Positions 16,118-24,591 of a stretch of 64,000 nt of DNA are shown in pieces. The stretch is taken from NCBI RefSeq assembly GCF_018145875.1, contig NZ_JAGSSV010000001.1, positions 310,001-374,000 on the forward strand. Direction: 5' to 3'. Numbering within the stretch: position 1 is the stretch's first letter; every line of letters starts with the position of its first letter. The position numbers were made by a program, and so were the translations under genes. This DNA comes from Marinomonas vulgaris (lineage in GTDB: Bacteria > Pseudomonadota > Gammaproteobacteria > Pseudomonadales > Marinomonadaceae). Below the pieces are notes generated by a model. That model was not told where the DNA came from. It ran no database searches and worked only from the letters and a program-made list of their open reading frames with translations.

Positions 16118-17095
16118 TTAAGTCTCTACTTTCGAATACAGGTATTTCTGACAGCGAGTTTCATCCATACGTTTGACAACGAAGGCTAGAACAGCGATCA
16201 CCACGATCGAAAACACAATGCGCCCCCAAAAGACGGTGGTGAAGTTGGCGCCGATTAATAATACCAACAAGGTGTCTTCTATCATGCTGTGCATTAAATT
16301 GAGCAGCATCATGGCGATGAAGATGTCCCGTGGTGTGATGTGCCCGCGTTTGGCTTCGTTGATCAATAAACCACCACCAAAAGACACGCCTAGGGTAATG
16401 CCTACTATGGTTAGGTTGGTCGCTTCACGGCTGATGCCCAATACAGATAAAATAGGACGCAGCATAATGCCCATGAGTTTTTCGATGCCGAGCAGCTTCA
16501 GTAGGCGCAGAAACGTCATCAACACAGCAATCACCACGAAGATCATCACCAAACTTTTCACCTGCTCAATTGCCCAATCCAGATAGCTGGCATCGACCGT
16601 AGATTCAGGTCGCCATACCACTTCTGCAGGCGTATTTAACACATCAAAATAGTGATAATACTGGTGCAACAGCCAGCCCATGAGTAAACCGCCGCCAAGG
16701 CGAATCGTCAGTGTCGCGACAATGCCCACGCCGGCTTTTTTTGCCACTGCAGCTTCGACAGGCAGAGAATGCGCCAGCAACAGCAGAATGCTCAACACCG
16801 AGACTTGAGCGACGGTCAATTCGGTGTCTAGACTCATGAACACCACCAGCCCAGCGTACATATTGGTCACCAGAGTGGTCGCCCACACCAAACCAATTTC
16901 ACTGGGCAAACCGACGATCGACATCACGGGCCCGAGCCATAGACTCAACAGCTCAATGCCACCCAACTCCTCTACCACCTTAATCACGATGATCATCGGC
17001 ACCATGATTTTATACAGCGTCCAGGTGACATCGAAAATCTCTCTAAACAAGCCTTGAAACAATCGCCCTGCCCAACGCTTTATGTGTGTTTGCAT
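16118..17095 (-). CDS. Nucleoside-recognition (gate) domain membrane protein
   Basis: 325-residue polytopic inner-membrane protein with about eight to nine hydrophobic segments. Two gate-like repeats can be seen, one around IVGLPSEIGLVWATTLVTN with downstream HSLPVEAAVAKKAG, the other around ILSVLGISREATNLTIVG with LMHSMIEDTLLVLLIGAN. This pattern matches the nucleoside-recognition/SpmA-B type family of unknown transport function. The ribosome site GGGAGTGG precedes the ATG. It is monocistronic, and the substrate is unknown. Confidence 0.8.
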   Translation of the reverse strand: MQTHIKRWAGRLFQGLFREIFDVTWTLYKIMVPMIIVIKVVEELGGIELLSLWLGPVMSIVGLPSEIGLVWATTLVTNMYAGLVVFMSLDTELTVAQVSVLSILLLLAHSLPVEAAVAKKAGVGIVATLTIRLGGGLLMGWLLHQYYHYFDVLNTPAEVVWRPESTVDASYLDWAIEQVKSLVMIFVVIAVLMTFLRLLKLLGIEKLMGIMLRPILSVLGISREATNLTIVGITLGVSFGGGLLINEAKRGHITPRDIFIAMMLLNLMHSMIEDTLLVLLIGANFTTVFWGRIVFSIVVIAVLAFVVKRMDETRCQKYLYSKVET

Positions 17096-17212
17096 TTTTC
17101 CACTCCCAACAAGAATGGCGCAAACTGTAAACGCTTATTAAAAAAATGTCGCGAGCTTTGGGTATTTAATCGTTGTCGGGAGAGGCATTAAGGTCACGTC
17201 GTCGTACAAAGT

Positions 17213-17878
17213 CTATAACGCGTTAAGAGCGCCGCCTTTTTCGACGGCTTTTTGATAGCTGGTCATGGCATCAACCTGTTTGAGAAAACGGCTGATGTTG
17301 GGAAAGCGATGTCGTTCTGCCCCCATCAAAGAGGCTTGCAATGGAAAGCTCATTTGAATATCGGCGGCGGTGAACTGCTCACCCGAAAACCAGGTATGCT
17401 GACCAAGAGTTTTCTCGATAAAAGCCATCTGAGGCTGCAAACGCGGTTGGATAAATTTTTCCTGAATTTTACAACACATGACCTTGGCAATCGGTTTAAC
17501 AAAAAACGGCATAGGACTTTCGGGGACTTTCGACAACACCAGCTTCATCACCAACAAAGGCATCATGGAGCCTTCGGCAAAGTGCAACCAGTAACGATAA
17601 TCTAACAAAGCTTGGCCGCTGGTCGGTTTTAAGCGCTGTTCTGTATCGTAACGGTCGACAAGATATTCAATGATTGCCCCAGATTCGGCGATGGTCAGCT
17701 CACCATCGGTGATCACCGGAGATTTCCCCAAAGGATGAACCTTCAGCAACGCAGCAGGCGCTTCAGATGTGTTTGGATCGCGCTTGTACTCCACAATCTT
17801 GTACTCAAGCTCAAGCACTTCTAGCAACCAAACAATACGCTGGGAACGGGAATTCTCTAAATGGTGAACGGTAATCAT
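17213..17878 (-). CDS. Glutathione S-transferase family protein
   Basis: 221 residues. The N-terminal thioredoxin-like domain starts MITVHHLENSRSQRIVWLLEVL, where the Ser of NSRSQR is the expected glutathione-activating residue, and includes the KSPVITDGELTIAESGAIIEYL block with the cis-Pro and the Glu-Ser glutathione contact. The C-terminal helical domain contains FTAADIQMSFPLQ, the conserved N-capping motif. It probably conjugates or reduces electrophiles in the cytoplasm. It has a strong AAAGGAGG ribosome site and is a single gene. Confidence 0.9.
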   Translation of the reverse strand: MITVHHLENSRSQRIVWLLEVLELEYKIVEYKRDPNTSEAPAALLKVHPLGKSPVITDGELTIAESGAIIEYLVDRYDTEQRLKPTSGQALLDYRYWLHFAEGSMMPLLVMKLVLSKVPESPMPFFVKPIAKVMCCKIQEKFIQPRLQPQMAFIEKTLGQHTWFSGEQFTAADIQMSFPLQASLMGAERHRFPNISRFLKQVDAMTSYQKAVEKGGALNAL

Positions 17879-17991
17879 ACAACCTCCTTTCTGGCCTATC
17901 GGGACAACAAACGCACAATGCGTGATATCCCTGATACGACGAAAGCCTATAAAGAGATGAAGTTAAATCATCGGCCACCACCCGCTAGCAT

Positions 17992-18654
17992 CTAAATCGG
18001 CATTAACCACAGGGCAGCCAACCACACCAACCCAATGAATAAAGAAAAAATCACGCCCCAACGAGGTGTGGCGACTAATACAGCCGCTTTCTGGTAAGGC
18101 TTTTTCCCGTTAACCATGGCATGAGCCAATCGCTCTTTTAGCCGAACTTCATGATAAAACACCGCGGCAATATGCAGCGCCACCAGCCCAATCAAAATAT
18201 CGGGCAACTGGCGATGAATCGATACCAGTTCGCCGACCAAGTCTTCTGACACCATGCCATTAAAGGGACCAAACCAAAAGATATCGTCGCTGCTGAACAA
18301 CCCTGTTGTCCACTGTATCGTCAAGGCACCGAGCAACACCAATACCATCCAGCCGCCCAAGGGGTTATGGCCTAAATGCGCCCGAGGCTTGTCTTTTAAC
18401 ACAGAAACAAGATAATCCGCGACTGCTTTAGGCCCCTTAATAAACTGCTGAAATCGCGCGTAGTAAGAGCCATAAAACCCATATAAAACACGAGCAATCA
18501 CCACAGCAGACAAGCCGTAACCCATGTAAAAATGGTACTCGATGTATTGCCCGTCGGATTTACCACTGACAATCAAGCCGGTAAACAAGAGCGCCATTAG
18601 CCAATGACTTACGCGCACCGGCCAATCCCAAACTAATGTCGATTTAGATTTCAT
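17992..18654 (-). CDS. Cytochrome b/b6-type membrane protein (cytochrome b561 family)
   Basis: About 220 residues with four main transmembrane segments and an extra C-terminal one. Candidate haem ligands are the histidines in RVSHWLMALLF (first helix), EYHFYMGYG (second), and SIHRQLPDILIGLVALHIAAVFYHE (third and fourth). These proteins shuttle electrons in the inner membrane, often as partners of a periplasmic cytochrome c, but no such partner is adjacent. The ATG at 18654 follows GGAGGGCG. The frame extends to a TTG at 18669 that overlaps this ribosome site and is rejected. Confidence 0.85.
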   Translation of the reverse strand: MKSKSTLVWDWPVRVSHWLMALLFTGLIVSGKSDGQYIEYHFYMGYGLSAVVIARVLYGFYGSYYARFQQFIKGPKAVADYLVSVLKDKPRAHLGHNPLGGWMVLVLLGALTIQWTTGLFSSDDIFWFGPFNGMVSEDLVGELVSIHRQLPDILIGLVALHIAAVFYHEVRLKERLAHAMVNGKKPYQKAAVLVATPRWGVIFSLFIGLVWLAALWLMPI

Positions 18655-18771
18655 GTCATCGCCCTCCAAGGCATTGGCTTACACGTCGTTTTGTGGGACA
18701 GTCTTTTTCTAACGAATTTCGACACTACACTGTCTTGTCATGTATTTTCACCTTATCAAAGGAGCCCCACC

Positions 18772-18969
18772 GTGGCGACCTCTTCAAAACTGCACCCCTT
18801 AGTTGATAGCTTAGTGCGCATTATTCTGACCATTATTTTTTTCTATAGTTTCAAAGCGCTTTTTAACGTGCAAAACGACCTTTTACTGGCCGGTATTTCT
18901 GTACTGTGCGCCTTTGTACTGTTTCGCAGCCTCGTCTTTGCCTTTCGAAAATTCAACGCACAAAACTAA
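18772..18969 (+). CDS. Small two-helix membrane protein of unknown function
   Basis: 65-residue protein read from a GTG at 18772, which is preceded by a strong AAAGGAG ribosome site. The frame is open from 18691, but no ribosome site supports an earlier start. Two hydrophobic stretches (LVRIILTIIFFYSF and LLLAGISVLCAFVLFRSLVFAF) predict two inner-membrane helices with a basic tail. I do not recognise a family. It sits between the divergent cytochrome b gene and pepQ, 52 bp before pepQ on the same strand. Confidence 0.6.
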   Translation: MATSSKLHPLVDSLVRIILTIIFFYSFKALFNVQNDLLLAGISVLCAFVLFRSLVFAFRKFNAQN

Positions 18970-19021
18970 ACACACCCATAGATAAAAAGCCTATAAGCCA
19001 CAAGCACAAGGAACCTTTTTG

Positions 19022-20341
19022 ATGAACCCAACATCAACGAATGCCACTTACCAAAACCACCTTGCCGTACTCACACATCGTTATGAAGACGCCATGACGC
19101 ACTTTGGCCTAGACGCCATTGTGTTGGCATCTGGGGAAAAGACCTATTATTTCCAAGACGACCACACTCACCCTTTTCACGCCTATTCCGGCGCTCAACA
19201 ATGGTTGCCCTTTTCCCTTGGTGCCGACACCTTTATTGTGCTGCGCAGTGGCCAAAAGCCCACGCTAGTTTGGCCAATAAGAGACGATTTTTGGCACGCA
19301 CCCAACCCTGTGACAAACGGCGATTGGCAGTCAGATTGGCAACTGGTCAGCGCTCGTAAAAACGATTTTTGGTTCCAAGATCTGCCCGCACGCACCGCTT
19401 GGCTTGGGCCTACCTTGACACAGGGCGATCGCTTGCCTGCCACCGTGCCATGCGAGGGTTTAAAAGCCTATGTGGATTTCGACAAAGCCGTAAAAACCGA
19501 ATTTGAACAACAAGCCATGCGCCGCGCCAGCCTGCGAGGTGCAAAAGGGCATCTGGCCGCCAAAGAGGCTTTTTTAGCCGGTGGCAGCGAACTGGAAATT
19601 CACCTTGCTTTCTTAAACGCCAGCCAGCAAACAGCGGCACAAGAACCCTACCCAGGCATCGTTGGCCTCAACGAACACGCGGCGGTGTTGCATTATGAGC
19701 ACAAATCTATCGGCAAATCTCTCACATCACGCACGTTACTCATCGACGCCGGCGCCAGCGAACACGGCTACGCCAGCGACATCACTCGCACCTTTGTGCG
19801 CCAAGACGACGAGTTCAGCGCATTACTCAATGACCTCGACGCGATGGAGCAATCCTTGTGCCGACACGCCACATCGGGCGTCGCTTTTCGGGATTTGCAT
19901 CAAGAGACCCTCGTCGGCATTGCTACCTTACTGCACAACCATAAAATCTGCGCTCTCAGCGTAGAAGAACAACTGGCGAAACGCATCCCGCAGGTGTTTT
20001 TCCCTCATGGATTAGGGCATTTATTGGGCTTACAGATACACGATGTAGGTGGCCATCAAATCGACAAAGCCGGCACTTTAAGCCCTCCAACGGAGGAAGC
20101 CCCCTTCTTGCGACTCACCCGCACCTTAGAAGAAAACATGGTCATCACCATCGAACCCGGCCTTTACTTCATTCCTATGTTGATCGACAAAATGCAAGCC
20201 AACATCGCAAAACATGGCTGCGACATGGCGAAAATCCAGCAATTTATGCCCTACGGCGGCATACGCATTGAAGACAACGTGATAGTGAAAAACCAGCAAC
20301 CCGACAACCTCACCAGGGCGGCGTTTGACGAGATTCGCTGA
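19022..20341 (+). CDS. pepQ: Xaa-Pro dipeptidase (prolidase)
   Basis: 439-residue M24B metallopeptidase that releases proline from X-Pro dipeptides in the cytoplasm. The N-terminal creatinase-like domain has YYFQDDHTHPFHAYSGA, typical of gammaproteobacterial PepQ. The pita-bread catalytic domain supplies the dimanganese ligands: Asp in LLIDAGASEHGY, Asp in ASDITRTF, His in FFPHGLGHLLGL, Glu in ITIEPGLYF and Glu in GGIRIEDNV. The ATG at 19022 follows AAGGAAC, and an in-frame TTG directly before it is not needed. All ligands are intact. Confidence 0.93.
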   Translation: MNPTSTNATYQNHLAVLTHRYEDAMTHFGLDAIVLASGEKTYYFQDDHTHPFHAYSGAQQWLPFSLGADTFIVLRSGQKPTLVWPIRDDFWHAPNPVTNGDWQSDWQLVSARKNDFWFQDLPARTAWLGPTLTQGDRLPATVPCEGLKAYVDFDKAVKTEFEQQAMRRASLRGAKGHLAAKEAFLAGGSELEIHLAFLNASQQTAAQEPYPGIVGLNEHAAVLHYEHKSIGKSLTSRTLLIDAGASEHGYASDITRTFVRQDDEFSALLNDLDAMEQSLCRHATSGVAFRDLHQETLVGIATLLHNHKICALSVEEQLAKRIPQVFFPHGLGHLLGLQIHDVGGHQIDKAGTLSPPTEEAPFLRLTRTLEENMVITIEPGLYFIPMLIDKMQANIAKHGCDMAKIQQFMPYGGIRIEDNVIVKNQQPDNLTRAAFDEIR

Positions 20342-20348
20342 CAAAAAC

Positions 20349-20364
20349 GCCCTCGCAAGAGGGC
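20349..20364 (+). terminator. Possible pepQ terminator hairpin
   Basis: GCCCTC-gcaa-GAGGGC stem-loop 7 bp after the pepQ stop, followed by a T-rich but interrupted tract. Confidence 0.5.
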
Positions 20365-20391
20365 ACTGTTCGTTTTAGTTTATTCTAGACA

Positions 20392-20417
20392 CAAAAAAGC
20401 CGCGGTTAAGCGGCTTA
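20392..20417 (-). terminator. Terminator of the zeta-like toxin operon
   Basis: On the reverse strand AAGCCGC pairs with GCGGCTT around a six-base loop and is followed by a run of T. It lies about 17 bp after the stop of the 53-residue gene. Confidence 0.8.
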
Positions 20418-20433
20418 TTTTCAAGATCGTTAT

Positions 20434-20595
20434 TTACTGCGGCATATTCTTGGCTTTCTCAAGCATCTGTTGCTGCTCTTCAATCGCTTTCTTGGCGATT
20501 CGATCGAAAAACTTACGCTTTTCTGCCGATTTTGCGTAGCGAAAAAAGTCGGAAAAAGGCGTTGATTTTAGTTTTGCTTTTTTTGATATTAGCAT
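20434..20595 (-). CDS. 53-residue basic protein downstream of zeta-like toxin
   Basis: Small reading frame MLISKKAKLKSTPFSDFFRY..., ending EKAKNMPQ. It has an AAGGAACG ribosome site 5 bp before the ATG and starts 15 bp after the zeta-like stop codon, with a terminator just behind it. It is rich in Lys and has a predicted amphipathic helix (FFDRIAKKAIEEQQQMLEKAK). No family is recognised with certainty. The tight coupling suggests a functional partner of the zeta-like kinase, possibly an antitoxin or accessory factor, although classical epsilon antitoxins precede zeta. That role is inference. Confidence 0.7.
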   Translation of the reverse strand: MLISKKAKLKSTPFSDFFRYAKSAEKRKFFDRIAKKAIEEQQQMLEKAKNMPQ

Positions 20596-20609
20596 TGCTC
20601 GTTCCTTCA

Positions 20610-21353
20610 CTACCGTAGGCCTACAATAGCCTCTAATTGCTCACGATTGTACTTTTTGCGCAAAATCACGTCAATATCAGCCACGTTAAACTTTGGCTTT
20701 TCATTTTTGTCTTTTTTATAAATATTTTTTTCCATAAATATGATGTTAATTTCATCATTAAACAGATGCTTTAACTTACTTACCACGTGTTGAGAGCCCA
20801 TAAACTGCTCAACAAACACTTCTGGTGGCACTCTTCTACCTTCTACTTTTTCTCTTGCTTTGACTAATTCCCATGCCTGCTCCGGCTCTTGATAAACAAA
20901 AATAATTTGAATGTATCTACCCTTTGCCAGCGAGCGTTCAATATTTTTTTGTGCCTTTTCAAAGCTTGCTAATGTTGAATCCAGTACAAAACTGATTGAG
21001 CGGCTCAAAGCACGATCATGTATAGCTTCAACCAGTATTGTTGCTGGCTTTTGAAAGAGCGGTGAGTTGTGCCCATCATAGCCCGCAAACTCTTTTCTAA
21101 GCTCATCATTTTCAATATGAACTAGATTTACCCCATATTCATCTTCAAAGTCCCGAATGATGAGCCGAGCGACTTCTGTTTTACCCGCTCCGGGTGAACC
21201 CGCCATAAAAACAGATACAGGCTTTTCCTCGGGAGATAAAGGGTCGACCACTTTCTTTGCGAACGCCTTTTTTATACTTTTTGCGTATATAACCGCTGTA
21301 TTTTTGATGTCGCTTTCAGTGACTTTGGGCATCTTTTGCAATCTTAGATTCAT
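20610..21353 (-). CDS. Zeta-toxin-family kinase / P-loop ATPase
   Basis: 247 residues. Walker A is GSPGAGKT at residues 52-59, followed by the zeta-type ENDELRKEFAGYDGHN segment, where substrate-contacting acidic residues lie in zeta toxins. Later come VLDSTLASFEKAQKNIERSLAKGR and the VEGRRVPPEVF motif typical of zeta kinases. Zeta proteins phosphorylate UDP-N-acetylglucosamine and block peptidoglycan synthesis. The start overlaps the stop of a decayed upstream frame (TAATG), and a 53-residue gene follows. The DNA is visibly more AT-rich than its flanks, consistent with acquisition. Toxicity is not proven, because some relatives are housekeeping kinases. Confidence 0.82.
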   Translation of the reverse strand: MNLRLQKMPKVTESDIKNTAVIYAKSIKKAFAKKVVDPLSPEEKPVSVFMAGSPGAGKTEVARLIIRDFEDEYGVNLVHIENDELRKEFAGYDGHNSPLFQKPATILVEAIHDRALSRSISFVLDSTLASFEKAQKNIERSLAKGRYIQIIFVYQEPEQAWELVKAREKVEGRRVPPEVFVEQFMGSQHVVSKLKHLFNDEINIIFMEKNIYKKDKNEKPKFNVADIDVILRKKYNREQLEAIVGLR

Positions 21354-21571
21354 TAAGAAACCAGTTGGTATGTTTCCGGTTGATTGTTAGTATCTGTTCG
21401 CTCACCTGCTATTGTGTAGAAAGAAGTGACCGTATCGTCCGGTCCATAATAGACGACCATTCCTTTCTTTAAGAGCCATTCGCAGTTATCCAGTAATGTA
21501 TCAGAAGCACTTAATTTCTGCACGATGACGAACTTGCCAAAGCTGGCGTAAGTCGCGACCTCATTGATATT
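21353..21571 (-). pseudogene. Truncated reading frame upstream of zeta-like gene
   Basis: A 72-codon open frame runs from just after a TGA (21572-21574) to a TAA that overlaps the zeta-like start codon. It encodes NINEVATYASFGK... and ends NNQPETYQLVS. It has no ATG or TTG near its beginning. The only standard internal starts are a GTG at codon 17 and an ATG at codon 38. Codon-like composition and translational coupling to the next gene suggest the 3' part of a real gene that lost its 5' end. I do not recognise the family. It could also be an intact short gene with an unusual start. Confidence 0.45.
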
Positions 21572-21630
21572 TCAGTCGTATTGAAAACAGCATCCTAGAT
21601 CCAATTATAAATAGATCGGTCAGATTCGTA

Positions 21631-21756
21631 TTAAAGAAAATTATCGCTTGACCTGTTACCGTCGCCAAATTTAACGTTCATAGCAATACGGCCCCCTGTC
21701 TCTTGTCTTGTTACATCATTTAGTAGCAACTCCAATTCCCACGAAATCTCGTCATG
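21631..21756 (-). pseudogene. Second remnant frame in the zeta locus
   Basis: A 41-codon frame, HDEISWELELLLNDVTRQ... ending RSSDNFL, lies between two stops with no convincing start (a TTG at codon 8 and an ATG at codon 26 are available). With the frame at 21353-21571 it may be the 5' part of the same broken gene, separated by frameshift and stop codons. The region between arsR and the zeta-like gene contains nothing else I can identify. Confidence 0.3.
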
Positions 21757-21798
21757 TTAAACTGATAGCGTTAGTTTATCGTTGACTTGCCTGCTAAC

Positions 21799-21820
21799 AT
21801 ATATGATTATTCACATATAT
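21799..21820. promoter_or_regulatory. Candidate ArsR operator
   Basis: ATATATG and CATATAT form a perfect 7-bp inverted repeat with an 8-bp centre, just downstream of a TTGACT hexamer (21782-21787) and 19 bp before the arsR start. This is the usual position and AT-rich style of ArsR/SmtB operators. Confidence 0.6.
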
Positions 21821-21838
21821 TATTTTTCGGATGTATTT

Positions 21839-22174
21839 ATGAATCCCTGTAAATTTTACAAGTGCCTCGCGGATGACACTCGGTTGCATTCGCTGATGTT
21901 GATTTCCCGTGTAGAAGAAGCCTGTGTGTGCGAGTTGATGGCGGCGATGGAGCTGGATCAACCTAAGATGTCTCGCCACCTCGCGGAGTTACGCAAGTGC
22001 GGTATTTTGCAAGATGAGCGCCGCGGTAAGTGGGTCTATTATCGCTTGCACCCAGATCTACCTAGCTGGGCGGTTAAGGTCATCCAAGACACGGCCGAGC
22101 ATAATCCTGATTATTACCAAGCGGCGCTAAAGCGTATTTTACCGAATCCAACAGCAGACAATATCTGCTGCTAA
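21839..22174 (+). CDS. arsR: ArsR-family arsenic-responsive repressor
   Basis: About 111 residues, a winged-helix repressor. The arsenite-binding motif VCEL is preceded by Cys (EACVCELMAAM, near residue 30). The recognition helix region is ELDQPKMSRHLAELRKCGIL, with the wing DERRGKWVYYRL and a C-terminal Cys pair. It represses the ars operon and releases it when As(III) or Sb(III) binds. The ATG at 21839 gives the family's normal N-terminus (MNPCKFYKCLADDTR), and the frame is open further upstream across the operator. It is the first gene of arsR–arsH–acr3. Confidence 0.93.
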   Translation: MNPCKFYKCLADDTRLHSLMLISRVEEACVCELMAAMELDQPKMSRHLAELRKCGILQDERRGKWVYYRLHPDLPSWAVKVIQDTAEHNPDYYQAALKRILPNPTADNICC

Positions 22175-22212
22175 GTCTGACTGTTTAAAGCCTACTTTTA
22201 AGGAATCATGTC

Positions 22213-22947
22213 ATGAGCAACGCTCACACTGAGTCACCGACAACAGATCTACCCAATATTGATCAAGCGTCGTTCAGAACGCCTTCTAACGACGGTTTTT
22301 CTACCTCCCCCAGCACGCACAAACCACGCATCTTGCTGTTGTACGGGTCATTACGTGAGCGCTCTTATAGCCGTTTGGTGATTGAAGAATCAGCACGCTT
22401 ACTGGCCTCTTGGGGCGCAGAGGTGAAGATCTTCAACCCAACCGATCTACCTCAACCCGATACTGACGACGGTAGTCATCCTAAAGTCGCAGAATTACGC
22501 GAGTTAATGATGTGGTCAGAAGGCCAAGTTTGGTGCTCACCAGAACGTCACGGAGCCATGACCAGCATTTTAAAAAGCCAAATCGATTGGGTGCCGTTAA
22601 GCATCGGCAGTGTGCGCCCGACACAAGGCAAAACTCTAGCGGTGATGCAGGTCAGCGGCGGTTCTCAGTCATTTAATGCGGTCAATCAGATGCGTATTTT
22701 AGGCCGCTGGATGCGCATGGTGACCATTCCAAATCAATCTTCTGTGGCCAAAGCCTTCTTGGAATTTGAAGAAGACGGTCGCATGAAACCTTCGTCTTAC
22801 TACAACCGCATTGTCGACGTGCTCGAAGAGTTGATGAAATTCACCTTGCTGACCCGAGACAACAAAGACTACCTAGTGGATCGTTATTCCGAGCGCGTGG
22901 AAAGTGCAGAGCAATTGAGCCAACGGGTTAATCAGCGTTCTATTTAG
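22213..22947 (+). CDS. arsH: ArsH NADPH-dependent FMN reductase
   Basis: 244-residue flavodoxin-fold protein. The FMN phosphate loop is [15 protein letters not shown] near residues 41-55, and [24 protein letters not shown] is the ArsH signature block (split here across the active-site loop). ArsH oxidises trivalent organoarsenicals, or reduces quinones and metals, and protects against arsenic. It has a normal N-terminal extension and a C-terminal tail. It is 38 bp after arsR and 44 bp before the arsenite pump. Confidence 0.93.
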   Translation: MSNAHTESPTTDLPNIDQASFRTPSNDGFSTSPSTHKPRILLLYGSLRERSYSRLVIEESARLLASWGAEVKIFNPTDLPQPDTDDGSHPKVAELRELMMWSEGQVWCSPERHGAMTSILKSQIDWVPLSIGSVRPTQGKTLAVMQVSGGSQSFNAVNQMRILGRWMRMVTIPNQSSVAKAFLEFEEDGRMKPSSYYNRIVDVLEELMKFTLLTRDNKDYLVDRYSERVESAEQLSQRVNQRSI

Positions 22948-22991
22948 AACAAACAACAGATCACACACCAACCAAGTACAAGGGAAATATC

Positions 22992-24008
22992 ATGGGGTTA
23001 TTTGAGCGTTATCTCACCGTCTGGGTGGGCTTGGCGATTATCGGGGGCGTTATCGCTGGCAGCGTCGCGCCAGATATTTTTGCCACTGTCGCAGGCTTGG
23101 AATACGCCCACGTAAACTTTGTTATCGCCGTGCTGATCTGGCTAATGATCTACCCCATGATGGTGCAAATCGACTTTTCTTCGATTAAAGATGTGGGCAA
23201 AAACCCGAAGGGATTGGCGCTGACCTTGGTGATCAACTGGTTGATCAAACCCTTCACTATGGCGTTGCTCGGTTGGTTGTTCTTTAAGGTGATTTTTGCC
23301 TCTTGGGTCGATCCACAAAGCGCCCAAGAATACATCGCTGGGATGATTCTACTCGGCGTGGCACCTTGTACCGCCATGGTGTTTGTGTGGAGTCAGATGA
23401 CGAAAGGCGACGCCAATTACACTCTGGTGCAGGTTTCCATCAACGACGTGATTATGATTTTCGCCTTTGCGCCCATCGCTGGCTTATTGCTGGGCGCGAC
23501 CGACATTCATGTGCCGTGGAATACCTTGCTGATTTCGGTGGTCTTGTATGTATTGGTGCCATTAATTGCTGGTGCGCTGACCCGCAAAGCGCTGGATCGT
23601 CGCGACGATCACTCTAAGCTCGATGGCTTTTTAAGCACCATGAAGCCTTGGTCAATCGCTGGTTTATTGGCCACCGTGGTGTTGCTGTTTGGTTTTCAAG
23701 CACAAACCATTTTGTCCAAACCACAAGCCATTGTACTGATTGCAATTCCTTTACTGATTCAAACGTACGGCATTTTTGCCATCGCGTATTTCTTAGCGAA
23801 AAAGTTCAAACTGCCTCACAACGAAGCGGCACCGGCGAGCATGATCGCCACGTCAAATTTCTTTGAATTGGCCGTCGCCGTCGCCATCTCTTTGTTTGGT
23901 TTGCACTCTGGCGCCGCTTTGGCCACCGTGGTCGGGGTACTCGTCGAAGTCCCTGTGATGCTGAGTTTGGTGTGGTTCGCCAACCGCACACGCCATTGGT
24001 TTGCCTAA
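22992..24008 (+). CDS. acr3: ACR3-family arsenite efflux permease
   Basis: 338 residues, ten predicted transmembrane helices. The catalytic Cys is in [14 protein letters not shown] (helix 4), and the conserved Glu lies in [14 protein letters not shown] near the C-terminus. It exports As(III) from the cytoplasm by proton exchange. It is sometimes labelled ArsB, but the sequence is of the ACR3/BASS superfamily. It is the last gene of the operon. No arsC arsenate reductase is present, so arsenate reduction must be encoded elsewhere or be absent. Its last 4 bp overlap the convergent aroQ. Confidence 0.93.
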   Translation: MGLFERYLTVWVGLAIIGGVIAGSVAPDIFATVAGLEYAHVNFVIAVLIWLMIYPMMVQIDFSSIKDVGKNPKGLALTLVINWLIKPFTMALLGWLFFKVIFASWVDPQSAQEYIAGMILLGVAPCTAMVFVWSQMTKGDANYTLVQVSINDVIMIFAFAPIAGLLLGATDIHVPWNTLLISVVLYVLVPLIAGALTRKALDRRDDHSKLDGFLSTMKPWSIAGLLATVVLLFGFQAQTILSKPQAIVLIAIPLLIQTYGIFAIAYFLAKKFKLPHNEAAPASMIATSNFFELAVAVAISLFGLHSGAALATVVGVLVEVPVMLSLVWFANRTRHWFA

Positions 24009-24457
24009 GCGCCGAGTTTGTGCACCAAACCTTGTAGCGCCAAGACATAACCTTGTACGCCCATGCCAACCACAATTCCCGCCGCCACGGGTGAAATATA
24101 AGAATGGTGACGAAAGGCTTCGCGAGCGTGCACATTACTGATGTGCACCTCGATCACGGGCACTTGGGCGCCGATGATCGCATCGTGTAAGGCAATCGAT
24201 GTGTGCGTATAAGCGCCAGGGTTAAATACCACGCCCAAAACCTCGCCGGACTTAATCCGACGCCCTGCCTCGTGAATCCAATCCACCAGCGCACCTTCGT
24301 GATTTGACTGATAACACTCGACGTCATGACCAAGAGTCGCCGCGGTCGCCTGACACATGGCTTCCACATCGGCCAAGGTTTCATGGCCGTACGTCGCTGG
24401 CTCCCGTGTGCCCAATAAATTCAAGTTCGGACCATTTAACACCATGATAATCGACAC
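24005..24457 (-). CDS. aroQ: Type II 3-dehydroquinate dehydratase
   Basis: 150-residue dodecameric enzyme of the shikimate pathway that converts 3-dehydroquinate to 3-dehydroshikimate. Motifs: [14 protein letters not shown] with the catalytic Tyr soon after (ATYG), [32 protein letters not shown] and [18 protein letters not shown] (approximately). Start is GTG with AAGGAG eight bases upstream. In many relatives aroQ precedes accB-accC; here it stands beside pyruvate carboxylase genes instead, separated by a terminator. Confidence 0.95.
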   Translation of the reverse strand: MSIIMVLNGPNLNLLGTREPATYGHETLADVEAMCQATAATLGHDVECYQSNHEGALVDWIHEAGRRIKSGEVLGVVFNPGAYTHTSIALHDAIIGAQVPVIEVHISNVHAREAFRHHSYISPVAAGIVVGMGVQGYVLALQGLVHKLGA

Positions 24458-24507
24458 TGTGATTGCTCCTTAATAATTCGCCAGATAAGGCGTTAAATTG
24501 TACGCCA

Positions 24508-24547
24508 TAAAAAATCTCCCTTCACCTTGCAGCAAAGAGAGATTTCA
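24508..24547 (-). terminator. Terminator of the pyruvate carboxylase operon
   Basis: On the reverse strand AAATCTCTCTT pairs with AAGGGAGATTT (one G-T pair) and is followed by a short T-run, about 45 bp past the pycB stop. Confidence 0.7.
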
Positions 24548-24591
24548 TCATAAGAGTAACCCGTTTGAGTTTTATTGCGCTTAACCGGGTG

